From NCBI RefSeq assembly GCF_902506105.1, contig NZ_LR733304.1, positions 868,001 to 932,000 on the forward strand: 64,000 nucleotides of DNA, written 5' to 3'. Below are positions 40,301 to 48,942 of this stretch, piece after piece; the stretch's first letter is position 1; every line of letters begins with the position of its first letter. Source of the stretch: Aeromicrobium sp. 9AM. GTDB lineage: Bacteria; Actinomycetota; Actinomycetes; Propionibacteriales; Nocardioidaceae. The notes under the pieces are model-generated. The model saw only the letters and a program-made list of their open reading frames with translations. It was not told the origin of the DNA and ran no database searches. The position numbers were made by a program, and so were the translations under genes.

Positions 40301-41290
40301 TCACTGTGCGGAGTCTGTGGATCCGGGCTCGAGGTAGCGGTAGTCGTGGTGGTCCGCGAAGCCGTACGGCTTGTAGAGCGCCAGCGCTGCGTGGTTCGAG
40401 CGCATCGTCTGGAGGTACGCCTTGTCGGCTCCGTGCTCCACGGCCCAGGCGAGGGAGGTCTCGACGATTCGGCGAGCGAGGCCCTGCCGCCGGTGCTCGG
40501 GGGAGACCTCGACGCAGGCGATGCCGGCCCACTCGCCGGTGACCACCACACGCCCGATCGCCACGGCCGGTGTGCCGATCGAGACGAACCCGACGGTGTC
40601 CGGCCCTTCGAGCACGGCTCGGGCGGCGACCGGGTCGTTGACCCGTCCGTAGTTGACCAGCCAGTCGTCGTCGGCCGTGGCGGCGATGCGGGCATCCGGG
40701 TCGGCGTCGTATGCCGGGTCGAGATCGGCGACCAGGACGACCGCTCCACCGTGGTAACCCGTCATCGGGATCCAGCCGGCACCGGCGAACGCCCGCTCGC
40801 CGGAAGATCCGACGACGACCTGAGCCAGCGCGGGGGAGTCGTGCGACGCGTAGAACGCGCGCACCCGGTCGAGTGCGTCACCGAACGGCAGGCCCGGGTC
40901 CCCGTGGACCGCGACGGAGTTGGCCCGGCCGGTGAACCGCCCGGACGTGCGCAGCTCCCAGTCGCCGAGGGCGACCGACTCGATGGCAGGCCAGCCGCGG
41001 GAGGTGATGCGGGTCAGGTCAGCGGGATCGACGTCGCCGGCCCGGCGCCGCCGGAGCGGCCGGTCGGGGACCGGCTTCCACGTCACGACATCCGCCAGGG
41101 CCACGACCTGCGTACGCCCGTCGCGACGCTCGAGAGTCACCGCGGCTGCATCGACCGCGCGCACCCGTCCGATGACGTCGCTCATGGCGGGTCCGCCCGA
41201 CGGTCCGGTGCCGCCCACGGCGTACCGGACGACGACGCGCTGGCCCACGGAGGTGGCGTCAAGGGGCATGCCCCCAGCGTTCCATGTCAT
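40301..41290 (-). CDS. GNAT acetyltransferase with N-terminal SH3-like domain
   Basis: 329 residues from ATG 41290; an ATG at 41269 (MPLDATSVGQRV) is equally possible. An N-terminal small barrel (VGQRVVVRYAVGG ... DVIGRVRAVDAAAVTLERRDG ... VALADVVTWKPVPDRP) resembles that of Rv0428c-type proteins. The C-terminal GNAT domain has the acetyl-CoA loop VSPEHRRQGLARRIVETSLAWAVEHGADKAYLQT and a YKPYGFADHHDYRY end. Substrate unknown. Divergent from the ferredoxin gene. Confidence 0.85.
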   Translation of the reverse strand: MTWNAGGMPLDATSVGQRVVVRYAVGGTGPSGGPAMSDVIGRVRAVDAAAVTLERRDGRTQVVALADVVTWKPVPDRPLRRRRAGDVDPADLTRITSRGWPAIESVALGDWELRTSGRFTGRANSVAVHGDPGLPFGDALDRVRAFYASHDSPALAQVVVGSSGERAFAGAGWIPMTGYHGGAVVLVADLDPAYDADPDARIAATADDDWLVNYGRVNDPVAARAVLEGPDTVGFVSIGTPAVAIGRVVVTGEWAGIACVEVSPEHRRQGLARRIVETSLAWAVEHGADKAYLQTMRSNHAALALYKPYGFADHHDYRYLEPGSTDSAQ

Positions 41291-41364
41291 GAGGTGGACC
41301 TCATGTGCGGGAGGTGGAGCGGAGGCGTGATACTAGAGCCCAGTCCCTTGAAGGAGAAATGCTC

Positions 41365-41688
41365 GTGACGTACGTGATCGCCCAGCCGTGTGTGGACCTC
41401 AAGGACCGCGCTTGTGTGGACGAATGTCCCGTGGACTGCATCTACGAGGGCAACCGCATGCTCTACATCCACCCCGACGAGTGCGTCGACTGTGGTGCGT
41501 GTGAGCCGGTCTGCCCCGTCGAGGCGATCTTCTACGAGGACGACACGCCGCCGGAGTGGAAGGACTACTACGCCGCCAACGTCGACTTCTTCGACGACAT
41601 CGGCTCGCCCGGTGGTGCAGCCAAGCTCGGCGTGATCGACAAGGACCACCCGCTGATCGCCGCGCTGCCCCCGCAGTCCCAGGAATGA
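41365..41688 (+). CDS. fdxA: 7Fe ferredoxin (3Fe-4S/4Fe-4S)
   Basis: 107 residues. The GTG at 41365 is chosen because AAGGAG ends eight bases before it and the product starts MTYVIAQPCVDLKD as in the family; an ATG at 41359 is too close to the ribosome site. Cysteine pattern: Cys in PCVDL, CVDECPVDC and CVDCGACEPVCPVEAI, giving one 3Fe-4S and one 4Fe-4S cluster. It donates electrons to cytochromes P450 or other oxidoreductases. Coupled by ATGA to dapC, an arrangement conserved in mycobacteria and relatives. Confidence 0.93.
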   Translation: MTYVIAQPCVDLKDRACVDECPVDCIYEGNRMLYIHPDECVDCGACEPVCPVEAIFYEDDTPPEWKDYYAANVDFFDDIGSPGGAAKLGVIDKDHPLIAALPPQSQE

Positions 41689-42791
41689 CCACGAGGGGCA
41701 ACGTCTCCGCGAAGTTCCCGGACTTCCCCTGGGACACGCTCGCGGCGGCCAAGGCTCGCGCTGCGGCGCATCCCGGCGGCCTCGTCGACCTGTCGATCGG
41801 CACGCCGGTCGACCCCACGCCCGACGTCGCACGCGAGGCGCTCGTCGCCGCGGCCGACGCCCCGGGCTATCCCACGGTCTTCGGCCCTGAGTCGCTGCGG
41901 CAGGCCGCCGTCGACTGGATCGAGCGCCGCTTCGCGGTGACCGGGCTCAGCGCCTCGCAGGTGCTGCCGACGATCGGCTCCAAGGAGCTCATCGCCAACC
42001 TGCCGGTGCAGCTCGGACTCGGCGCGGACGACCTGGTCGTGGTCCCTGAGCTGGCCTATCCGACGTACGAGGTCGGCGCCCGCTACGCCGGCTGCGAGGT
42101 CGTGGCCACCGACTCGACACTGTCGCTCGGCCCCCGCGTCCCGGCGATCATCTACCTCAACTCTCCGGCGAACCCGTCCGGCCGCATCCTGCCGCCCGAC
42201 CACCTCCGCAAGGTCGTCGACTGGGCTCGTGAGCGCGGCACCCTGGTGGTCTCCGACGAGTGCTATCTCGAGTTCGCCTGGGAAGGCGAGCCCTACTCGG
42301 TCCTGCACCCTGACATCTCTGGCGGATCGTCCGAGGGCATCCTCGCGGTGCACTCGCTGTCGAAGCGGTCCAACCTCGCCGGCTACCGCGACGCGTTCGT
42401 CACGGGCGACCAGGCCGTGGTCTCCGAGCTGCTCGAGGTCCGCAAGCACCTCGGCTTCATGGTCCCGACGCCGGTGCAGGCCGCGATGGCCGCTGCGCTC
42501 GCTGACGACGACCACGTCGAGGCGCAGCGCAAGACGTACGCCGCCCGTCGCCTCGACCTGCGCCGCGCGTTCGAGTCCGCGGGATTCTCCGTCGAGCACT
42601 CCGAGGGCGCGCTCTACCTCTGGATGACCCGCGGCGAGCCGTGCCGCGACACGATCGACTGGCTCGCCGAGCGCGGCATCCTGGCGGCGCCGGGCGACTT
42701 CTACGGTGCTGCGGGCTCCCAGCACGTACGCGCGGCGTTCACCGCGACCGACGAGCGCGTCGCCGAAGCCGTCACCCGCCTGACCGCCTGA
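41685..42791 (+). CDS. dapC: Succinyldiaminopimelate transaminase
   Basis: 368 residues, class I/II aminotransferase. FPDFPWDTLAAAKARAAAHPGGLVDLSIG at the N-terminus is typical of actinobacterial DapC; the PLP lysine is in VHSLSKRSNLAGYR, and YLNSPANPSGR and SDECYLEFAW give the Asn and Asp/Tyr of the cofactor site. It converts N-succinyl-2-amino-6-ketopimelate to N-succinyl-LL-diaminopimelate in lysine/peptidoglycan synthesis. Overlaps the ferredoxin stop. dapD lies convergent about 1 kb downstream. Confidence 0.92.
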   Translation: MTTRGNVSAKFPDFPWDTLAAAKARAAAHPGGLVDLSIGTPVDPTPDVAREALVAAADAPGYPTVFGPESLRQAAVDWIERRFAVTGLSASQVLPTIGSKELIANLPVQLGLGADDLVVVPELAYPTYEVGARYAGCEVVATDSTLSLGPRVPAIIYLNSPANPSGRILPPDHLRKVVDWARERGTLVVSDECYLEFAWEGEPYSVLHPDISGGSSEGILAVHSLSKRSNLAGYRDAFVTGDQAVVSELLEVRKHLGFMVPTPVQAAMAAALADDDHVEAQRKTYAARRLDLRRAFESAGFSVEHSEGALYLWMTRGEPCRDTIDWLAERGILAAPGDFYGAAGSQHVRAAFTATDERVAEAVTRLTA

Positions 42792-42796
42792 GCCGA

Positions 42797-42869
42797 ATCC
42801 CCGCTGAGCGTGACGTTCTTGTCGCGACACGCCGGTGAAACGCGCCCAAACGTCACTCCCAGCGGGGAT
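42797..42869. repeat. Dispersed palindrome, family A, second copy
   Basis: Arms at 42797-42818 and 42848-42869 (ATCCCCGCTGAGCGTGACGTT against its near complement, two mismatches) enclose a 29-base loop. The arm is the same family as at 33212-33279. It lies between the dapC stop and the stop of the transglycosylase-like gene, which converge here. Confidence 0.7.
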
Positions 42870-42873
42870 GGGG

Positions 42874-43698
42874 TCAGTTCGTCGAGACGCGGACGGTGTC
42901 GGAGTCGGCGCCCGAGCGAGCGGTCCAGCCCTGGTCGGAGTCGTCGGCGTTCCACTCGCGGTTGCCGAACGAGATGTCGGTGATCCGCAGGCGTGACGCG
43001 TTGCCGACCAGGTAGTGCGCGAGCGCCCAGCCGCGCGCCTTCACGTCGGACGCCTTGCCCGTGAGCGGGTACGACGCGTCGTCGCCGTCCGTGTCGAACG
43101 CGATCTTGCCGAACGCCGCCTTGACGTCCGTGGTGACCCGGTCGATCGTGCCGCTGCCCTTGGGATTGATCTGGCAGGTGAACTTCGCCGGGCTGTAGCC
43201 ACGGAGTGCCGATGCGAGCGCCCGGGCGTAGTCCTCGTGCTGGGCGTACGCACCGGGGAACGCGGAACGCTGCACCTTCTGCGCCGCGTCCGTGATCTTC
43301 ATCGACTCATAGCCCTTGACCTTGACGAGCGCGTCGTAGAACCGGCCGATCGAGTAGTGCGGGTCGCTGATCTGCTCGACCGTGCCCCACCCCTGCGACG
43401 TACGTTGCTGGAACAGGCCCACCGAGTCGCGGTCGCCGTAGTCGATGTTGTGGATCTTCGACTCCTGGAACGCCGTGGCGATAGCGATCGTCGTGGCCCG
43501 CGGCGGCAGCCCGCGGCGCTGCGAGATCGCCGCCATCAGCGTCGTCCACCGGGCCTGCTCGAGATCGATCTCGGCCCTGACCTTGCCGACCTGGGCGACG
43601 CACGACTCGCTGCGCAGCGGCTCGCGGTCACGCAGCACCACCGCGACCATCACGGTGGCGGTGAGGAGGGCGAGGACGACGAACCAGCGAAAACGCAC
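42874..43698 (-). CDS. Exported lysozyme/transglycosylase-like protein
   Basis: 274 residues. A single N-terminal hydrophobic segment (WFVVLALLTATVMVAVVL) is a signal anchor. The middle region has ATTIAIATAFQESKIHNIDYGDRDSVGLFQQRTSQGWG, with the Glu of QESK in the position of the catalytic acid of lysozyme-like and soluble transglycosylase folds (E.s...N...G...GLfQ.r). The C-terminal domain is unlabelled. Probably acts on peptidoglycan. It starts two bases after the dapD stop on the same strand, within a possible LCP-dapD-this gene unit. Confidence 0.65.
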   Translation of the reverse strand: MRFRWFVVLALLTATVMVAVVLRDREPLRSESCVAQVGKVRAEIDLEQARWTTLMAAISQRRGLPPRATTIAIATAFQESKIHNIDYGDRDSVGLFQQRTSQGWGTVEQISDPHYSIGRFYDALVKVKGYESMKITDAAQKVQRSAFPGAYAQHEDYARALASALRGYSPAKFTCQINPKGSGTIDRVTTDVKAAFGKIAFDTDGDDASYPLTGKASDVKARGWALAHYLVGNASRLRITDISFGNREWNADDSDQGWTARSGADSDTVRVSTN

Positions 43699-43700
43699 AG

Positions 43701-44645
43701 TCAGTTCGCGTGGAGGTCGGCGTTGAGCTCGATGCCCGTACGCTCACCGCGCGGCCGGGCCTCGATGGCGCCGGTCTGGCTGTTCGTCAGGAACAGGATG
43801 CCGTTCTCGCCCGACAGCTCCGACGCCTTGATGACGGTGCCGTCAGGCATCGTCACCTTGGAGCCCGCGGTGACGTACGTGCCGGCGGCCACGACGCAGT
43901 CGTTGCCGAGCGAGATGCCGATGCCGGCGTTGGCGCCGATCAGGCTGTTCTCGCCGACGGTGATGACGGCCTTGCCGCCACCGGACAGCGTGCCCATGAT
44001 CGATGCGCCGCCACCGACGTCCGAGCCGTCGCCGACCGTGACACCGGCGGAAATGCGGCCCTCGACCATCGCCGTGCCGAGCGTGCCGGCGTTGTAGTTG
44101 ACGAAGCCCTCGTGCATCACGGTGGTGCCCTCGGCGAGGTGCGCGCCGAGGCGTACGCGGTCGGCGTCACCGATGCGTACGCCGGACGGGACGACGTAGT
44201 CCGTCATGCGCGGGAACTTGTCGACGCTCGTGACCTGGACGTGCAGGCCGGCGCCGCGCGCCCGGGCCCGGATCGTCTCGAAGCCGTCGACGGGGCAGGG
44301 GCCGAGCGAGGTCCATACGACGTTGGTCAGCAGCCCGAAGATGCCGTCGAGGCTCTGGCCGTGCGGGGCGACGAGCCGGTGCGACAGCAGGTGGAGGCGC
44401 AGATAGACGTCGTACGCGTCGGTGGGCGGCTGCTGCAGGTCGTCGATCACGGTGTGGACGACGACCTTGTGCACCTCGCGGATCGCGTCCTGGCTGGCCA
44501 GCGCGGTCAGCTCGGCGGGCTCCGGGTCGGGATCGGGCGCGGCGCCGAGCCGAGGCTCGGGGTACCAGACGTCGAGGACCGTGCCGTCGAGAGTCAGCGT
44601 GGCGACGCCATAGGCGTACGCGCCGGGATGATCCGCAGAAGTCAT
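43701..44645 (-). CDS. dapD: Tetrahydrodipicolinate N-succinyltransferase
   Basis: 314 residues of the actinobacterial DapD type: an N-terminal alpha/beta part followed by a left-handed parallel beta-helix with hexapeptide repeats ([76 protein letters not shown]). It transfers succinyl from succinyl-CoA to tetrahydrodipicolinate, the step before dapC. ATG 44645. It follows the LCP gene at 44670 by 24 bases. Confidence 0.93.
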   Translation of the reverse strand: MTSADHPGAYAYGVATLTLDGTVLDVWYPEPRLGAAPDPDPEPAELTALASQDAIREVHKVVVHTVIDDLQQPPTDAYDVYLRLHLLSHRLVAPHGQSLDGIFGLLTNVVWTSLGPCPVDGFETIRARARGAGLHVQVTSVDKFPRMTDYVVPSGVRIGDADRVRLGAHLAEGTTVMHEGFVNYNAGTLGTAMVEGRISAGVTVGDGSDVGGGASIMGTLSGGGKAVITVGENSLIGANAGIGISLGNDCVVAAGTYVTAGSKVTMPDGTVIKASELSGENGILFLTNSQTGAIEARPRGERTGIELNADLHAN

Positions 44646-44669
44646 GCCCCCAAACCTATCGGGGGGACC

Positions 44670-45836
44670 TCAGCGCTTGGGCAGGCCGTCCTTGGTGCAC
44701 AGGCTGCCGATCTGGTCGGTGCGATCCTTCTTGATGTAGTCGAACATCTTGGGCGCCCGCTCGGGGTCCCAGGTGACCGCGAAGTCGCGCAGCGGCACGG
44801 TGCAGTTGAGCCCGCCGCCGCCCATCGAGGCCGACAGGGCGAGCGCGAACCGGAACAGCGCGATGGGGCTGACGTCGTCGCCGATGCGCAGCGAGCCGGA
44901 GGCGCCCTTGGCCACGCTGAGGTAGCGGACGGGGTTGATCACGGTCCACGGCGACTTGGCCTTGGCGGCGATCGACCCGAGCACCTCGCGCTGGCTCTGC
45001 ACGCGCTGGATGTCCTGCGTCGCGTACGAGTGCCGGTTGCGGGAGTAGGCCAGCGCGGTCTTGCCGTCGGCGTTCTGGCAGCCCTTGCGGACGTTGAGCC
45101 CCGAGTCCTTGTCCTTGATGCGCTCCTTGGGACAGATCTCGACGCCACCGAGCGAGTCGACGACCTTGACCAGGCCGCCGAAGCCGACCTCGATGTAGTC
45201 GTCGACCTTGATGCCGGTGTTGCCCTCGATCGTGCGGACGAGCAGCTTGGGCCCGCCGAACGCGTACGCCGCATTGATCTTGGTGCGGCCGTAGCCGGGG
45301 ATGTCGACGAGCGAGTCGCGGGGGAGCGACATGAGGATGCTGGGACCGCTGCCGGTGTGCAGCAGCATGATCGTGTCGGTGCGTCCGCGACCGCCGGTGT
45401 CACCGCCGGTCGTGAGCTCCTTCTGCTCCTCCTTGGTCAGGCCGCGACGGCTGTCGGAGCCGACGAGCAGGTACGTCGTGCCGGGCTGGTCGGCCGGGCG
45501 TCCGGTCGCCGGCGAGGCGTCGACCTTCTCGATCTGGCCCCAGGCCCACCAGGGCACGGCGACGAGGAACACGACCCAGGCGAGCACGATGAGCCCGAAG
45601 ATGCGCCGGCCGTTGTGCTTCTTCTTGGGCTTCTTGGGCCCGGACGGCGGCACGTCGTCGGCGCGGCGGCCCGGCGGCGGCAGGTTGGGCGGCGGCAGGT
45701 CGTCGCCTGCGCCGCGACTCGGCGGCGGCAGGTTCGGGGGAGGCAGGTCGGACGACGGTCCGCGCGGCACCGGTCGGGTCGGCTGGTCCTCGCCGTACAA
45801 CCAGCCGTACTCGCCCTCGGGACGCTCATCTGACAT
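44670..45836 (-). CDS. LytR-CpsA-Psr family protein
   Basis: 388 residues from ATG 45836 (MSDERPEGEYGWLY). The N-terminal 75 residues are Pro-rich with a repeated NLPPP motif, followed by a membrane segment at about 78-98. The LCP domain has LLVGSDSRRGL, GRTDTIMLL, LPRDSLVDIPGYGRTKINAAYAFGGP and ALAYSRNRHSYATQDIQRVQSQR, with the Arg and Asp residues that hold the polyprenyl phosphate. LCP enzymes transfer glycopolymers from lipid carriers to peptidoglycan. Divergent from two further LCP genes. Confidence 0.9.
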   Translation of the reverse strand: MSDERPEGEYGWLYGEDQPTRPVPRGPSSDLPPPNLPPPSRGAGDDLPPPNLPPPGRRADDVPPSGPKKPKKKHNGRRIFGLIVLAWVVFLVAVPWWAWGQIEKVDASPATGRPADQPGTTYLLVGSDSRRGLTKEEQKELTTGGDTGGRGRTDTIMLLHTGSGPSILMSLPRDSLVDIPGYGRTKINAAYAFGGPKLLVRTIEGNTGIKVDDYIEVGFGGLVKVVDSLGGVEICPKERIKDKDSGLNVRKGCQNADGKTALAYSRNRHSYATQDIQRVQSQREVLGSIAAKAKSPWTVINPVRYLSVAKGASGSLRIGDDVSPIALFRFALALSASMGGGGLNCTVPLRDFAVTWDPERAPKMFDYIKKDRTDQIGSLCTKDGLPKR

Positions 45837-45990
45837 GAGCACGAACGTACCTGACCTCGCTGCACGAGCCCGGCAGCCGCCCTGACGACCCGGCGAAATT
45901 CCCGTGCACGCCCGGCGCGCCCTCAACCTCAACTGGAGAGTTTGTGTGGATACTGAGAATCACCTCAGCCTCTTCCCCCGTGAGGACACC

Positions 45991-47424
45991 ATGTCTGACG
46001 TTCGCTCGAGTGTGATGGGTGGGTCGTACGCCCATCCGGCCGACACCTCCGCACGCATCCAGTTCCGCCGCGCACTGACCCTCACGGCGATGACCCTTGT
46101 CATGCCCGGGTCCGCCCAGCTCGTGAATGGCAACAAGCGGATCGGCCGCATCGCCGTACGCGTGTGGCTGGCGTTCCTCGCCGTCGGCGCGGTCCTGCTG
46201 TTCCTCGCCATGAACTCCCGCAAGCAGCTGCTGTCCCTCCTGATCGAGAGTCCGTTGCTGCCGGTTGGCCGCTGGATCCTCATCGCCGGGGCCGTCGCCT
46301 GGGTCGCGCTGATCGTCGATGCGTGGCGCCTGGGCCGCCCGCTCGAGCTGCGCCGCAAGCACCGGCTCTGGATGACCGGCATCAACAGCGTCCTCTGCTT
46401 CGTCACCGCGGGGACGTTGTTCTTCGCAGCCCACCTGGTCGCCGTGCAGACCTCGTTCGTCGGCGACGTGTTCAACGCCAGTGAGGTCTCCAAGCCGCAG
46501 GAGGGTCGCTACAACGTGCTCCTGCTCGGCGGCGACTCCGGGCCCGAGCGCAGCGGCCTGCGGCCAGACTCGCTGACTGTCGCGAGCATCGACAAGAACA
46601 CCGGCCGCACGGTGCTGGTCGGCCTGCCCCGCAACCTGCAGAACGTGCCGTTCCCCAAGGGCTCGGTCATGCGCAAGGCGTTCCCCAACGGCTTCAACGG
46701 TGAGGGCCAGTACCTCAACGCGATCAACACCTGGGCCAACGACCATGCCTCGCTGTTCAAGCAGAAGAACCCGGGCCTCAAGGCCACGATGGGCGCCGTC
46801 GAGGAGATCACGGGCCTCAAGCTCAACTACTACGCGATGGTCAACATGCACGGCTTCTCCAAGCTCGTCAACGCGGTCGGCGGCGTACGCCTCAACGTCC
46901 AGCAGCGCACCGCGATCGGTGGCATCGGCTCGCCGATCCGCGGCTGGATCGAGGCCGGCGAGCAGACGCTGACCGGCGACCAGGCACTCTGGTACTCCCG
47001 CAGCCGCGTGCAGAACGACGACTTCTCGCGCATGGGCCGGCAGAAGTGCGTCATGAACGCGATGCTCCACCAGCTCAGCCCGCAGAAGGTGCTGTTCAAC
47101 GTCGAGAAGATCGCCAGCTCCAGCAAGGCGCTCCTCACGACCAACATCCCCAAGTCCGAGCTCGACGTCTTCGTCGACCTGGCGCTGAAGGCAAAGACGC
47201 AGAAGGTCTCGACCGTCTCGCTGGTCCCGCCGGTGATCTACACCGGCAACCCGGACTTCAAGAAGGTCCGCAGGCTGATCGACCACGCGATCGACAAGGC
47301 CGAGGGCCGGTCCTCGATCCCCGGTGGCATCACGAAGGCCAGGCTGTCGGTGCCGAAGACCGGCGACGACGCCAACGATCCGCGCAAGGCCAACCAGAGC
47401 TCCGACCTCGGCGCTGCGTGCTGA
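45991..47424 (+). CDS. LytR-CpsA-Psr family protein with multi-pass N-terminus
   Basis: 477 residues from ATG 45991, with GAGGAC upstream. Unlike the classic single-pass LCP, it has about four hydrophobic segments in the first 150 residues (LTLTAMTLVMPGSAQLV, VWLAFLAVGAVLLFLAM, WILIAGAVAWVALIV, VLCFVTAGTLFFAAHLVAV). The LCP domain starts near 175 (YNVLLLGGDSGPERSGLRPDSLTVASID, LPRNLQNVPFPKGS) and includes ALWYSRSRVQNDDFSRMGRQ. It is a close paralogue of the next gene, probably by tandem duplication. Confidence 0.88.
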   Translation: MSDVRSSVMGGSYAHPADTSARIQFRRALTLTAMTLVMPGSAQLVNGNKRIGRIAVRVWLAFLAVGAVLLFLAMNSRKQLLSLLIESPLLPVGRWILIAGAVAWVALIVDAWRLGRPLELRRKHRLWMTGINSVLCFVTAGTLFFAAHLVAVQTSFVGDVFNASEVSKPQEGRYNVLLLGGDSGPERSGLRPDSLTVASIDKNTGRTVLVGLPRNLQNVPFPKGSVMRKAFPNGFNGEGQYLNAINTWANDHASLFKQKNPGLKATMGAVEEITGLKLNYYAMVNMHGFSKLVNAVGGVRLNVQQRTAIGGIGSPIRGWIEAGEQTLTGDQALWYSRSRVQNDDFSRMGRQKCVMNAMLHQLSPQKVLFNVEKIASSSKALLTTNIPKSELDVFVDLALKAKTQKVSTVSLVPPVIYTGNPDFKKVRRLIDHAIDKAEGRSSIPGGITKARLSVPKTGDDANDPRKANQSSDLGAAC

Positions 47425-47454
47425 CCGGCCGGACGGACCTGAGTACTCACTGAG

Positions 47455-47498
47455 ATCACTGACGCGATGTCACGGAAGCACCGCGCGTCAGTGATAAT
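47455..47498. promoter_or_regulatory. 12-bp inverted repeat overlapping a -10 element
   Basis: ATCACTGACGCG at 47455-47466 is repeated inverted at 47484-47495 with a 17-base spacer. The right arm overlaps GATAAT (47493-47498), an extended -10 for the LCP gene at 47532. An operator controlling that gene is the simplest reading; it could also act as terminator for the upstream LCP gene. Confidence 0.45.
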
Positions 47499-47531
47499 GG
47501 ATGCTTCGTCGGTCACACCGTAAGGGATCTC

Positions 47532-48935
47532 ATGTCGCATCGCGCGAGTCTCTTGGGCCGCGGCTACCAGGACAACCACCTGGACTCGCCGCGCGTCCGC
47601 TTCCGCCGCGCCCTGCTGCTGTGCCTCATGACGGTCCTGGTTCCCGGCTCCGGCCACATCGCCGTCGGCAAGCGCGCGGTCGGCTGGTTCGCGGTGACCC
47701 TGTGGCTCGCCGCGCTCGGCGGTGGCGGCTATGTGCTGTGGAAGTACCGCACGGATCGCGCCGAGGTCCTGGGCTGGTTCACCGACACCGACGTCCTGAT
47801 GCTCGCGCGGGCCGGCATCGTCGCGGTCGCCGTGCTGTGGGGCATCCTCTTCCTCGACGCGTGGCGGCTGGCCTCGCCGTTCCGCCTCAACTTCATGCGG
47901 GCGGCACTCATCACGGTGCTCAACCTCGCGATCATCGGCGGCGTCGCCGGCTCCACGGCGTACGCGTCACAGCTCATCAAGGTCTCGCGCGACACCGTCA
48001 AGGTCGTGTTCAAGGCCACCAAGACGTCGGAGCCGCTCAAGGGCCGCTACAACATCCTGCTGCTCGGCTCGGACGCCCGCGCCGACCGCACCGGCATCCG
48101 CCCCGACTCGATGACCGTCGCCAGCATCGACGCCGACACCGGCAAGGTCGTGCTGATCTCGTTGCCGCGCAACCTGCAGAACGTGCCGTTCTCCAAGGGC
48201 TCGCCGATGCTCAAGGTCTACCCGTACGGCTACAACTGCGGGCCGACTTGCCTGCTCAACGCGGTGCACACGGCGGCGCAGAACCGTACGGACCTCTACC
48301 CGGGCAGCAAGGACCCGGGGCTCGACGCCACGATCGACGCGATCCAGGGCGTCACCAAGCTCAAGATCAACTACTACGTCATGGTCAACCTCAACGGCTT
48401 CAAGGGTCTGGTCAACGCGGTCGGCGGGGTCACGATGGACGTCAAGACGCGCATCGCGATGTTCGGCCACGACGACGCCTGGAAGAACAAGTACATCGAG
48501 ATCGGCAAGCAGAAGCTCAACGGCCAGCAGGCGCTCTGGTACGCCCGCAGCCGCGTTCAGTCCGACGACTACACCCGCATGGGCCGGCAGAAGTGCCTGA
48601 TGGCCGCGATGGCCGACCAGCTCAGCCCGCAGAAGGTGCTGCTCAACGCGACCAAGATCGCCAAGTCCGGCAAGGAGCTGCTCAGCACCAACATCCCGGC
48701 CAAGGAGCTCGGTCAGTTCGCGGACCTGGCGCTCAAGTCGCGCGGCGAGAAGATCCGCACGGTGTCGGTCGTCCCGCCGGAGTTCAACACCGTCACGCCG
48801 GACTTCCCGGCCATCCAGGCGGCGATCCAGAAGGCGATCGACAAGTCGGAGTCGACGGTCAAGTCGACCAAGAAGCCCAAGGACGACTCGGGCCGCGCCG
48901 CCAACCAGACCGACGACCTCAACGCCGTCTGTTAA
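47532..48935 (+). CDS. LytR-CpsA-Psr family protein, tandem paralogue
   Basis: 467 residues from ATG 47532, with AAGGGA upstream. Same design as the preceding gene: about four membrane segments in the first 150 residues (ALLLCLMTVLVPGSGHIAV, WFAVTLWLAALGGGGYVLW, ARAGIVAVAVLWGILFL, AALITVLNLAIIGGVAGS), then the LCP domain with YNILLLGSDARADRTGIRPDSMTVASID and LPRNLQNVPFSKGS. Both paralogues end in a similar ANQ(S/T)xDL..(A/V)C tail with a terminal Cys. It ends seven bases before the stop of the convergent ABC exporter ATPase. Confidence 0.88.
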   Translation: MSHRASLLGRGYQDNHLDSPRVRFRRALLLCLMTVLVPGSGHIAVGKRAVGWFAVTLWLAALGGGGYVLWKYRTDRAEVLGWFTDTDVLMLARAGIVAVAVLWGILFLDAWRLASPFRLNFMRAALITVLNLAIIGGVAGSTAYASQLIKVSRDTVKVVFKATKTSEPLKGRYNILLLGSDARADRTGIRPDSMTVASIDADTGKVVLISLPRNLQNVPFSKGSPMLKVYPYGYNCGPTCLLNAVHTAAQNRTDLYPGSKDPGLDATIDAIQGVTKLKINYYVMVNLNGFKGLVNAVGGVTMDVKTRIAMFGHDDAWKNKYIEIGKQKLNGQQALWYARSRVQSDDYTRMGRQKCLMAAMADQLSPQKVLLNATKIAKSGKELLSTNIPAKELGQFADLALKSRGEKIRTVSVVPPEFNTVTPDFPAIQAAIQKAIDKSESTVKSTKKPKDDSGRAANQTDDLNAVC

Positions 48936-48942
48936 GAGCGAC

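Noticed and set aside
42874..43698. Heavy-metal transporter (a label often given to this family)
   Set aside because: Only one N-terminal hydrophobic segment and a lysozyme-like QESK region; nothing suggests transport.
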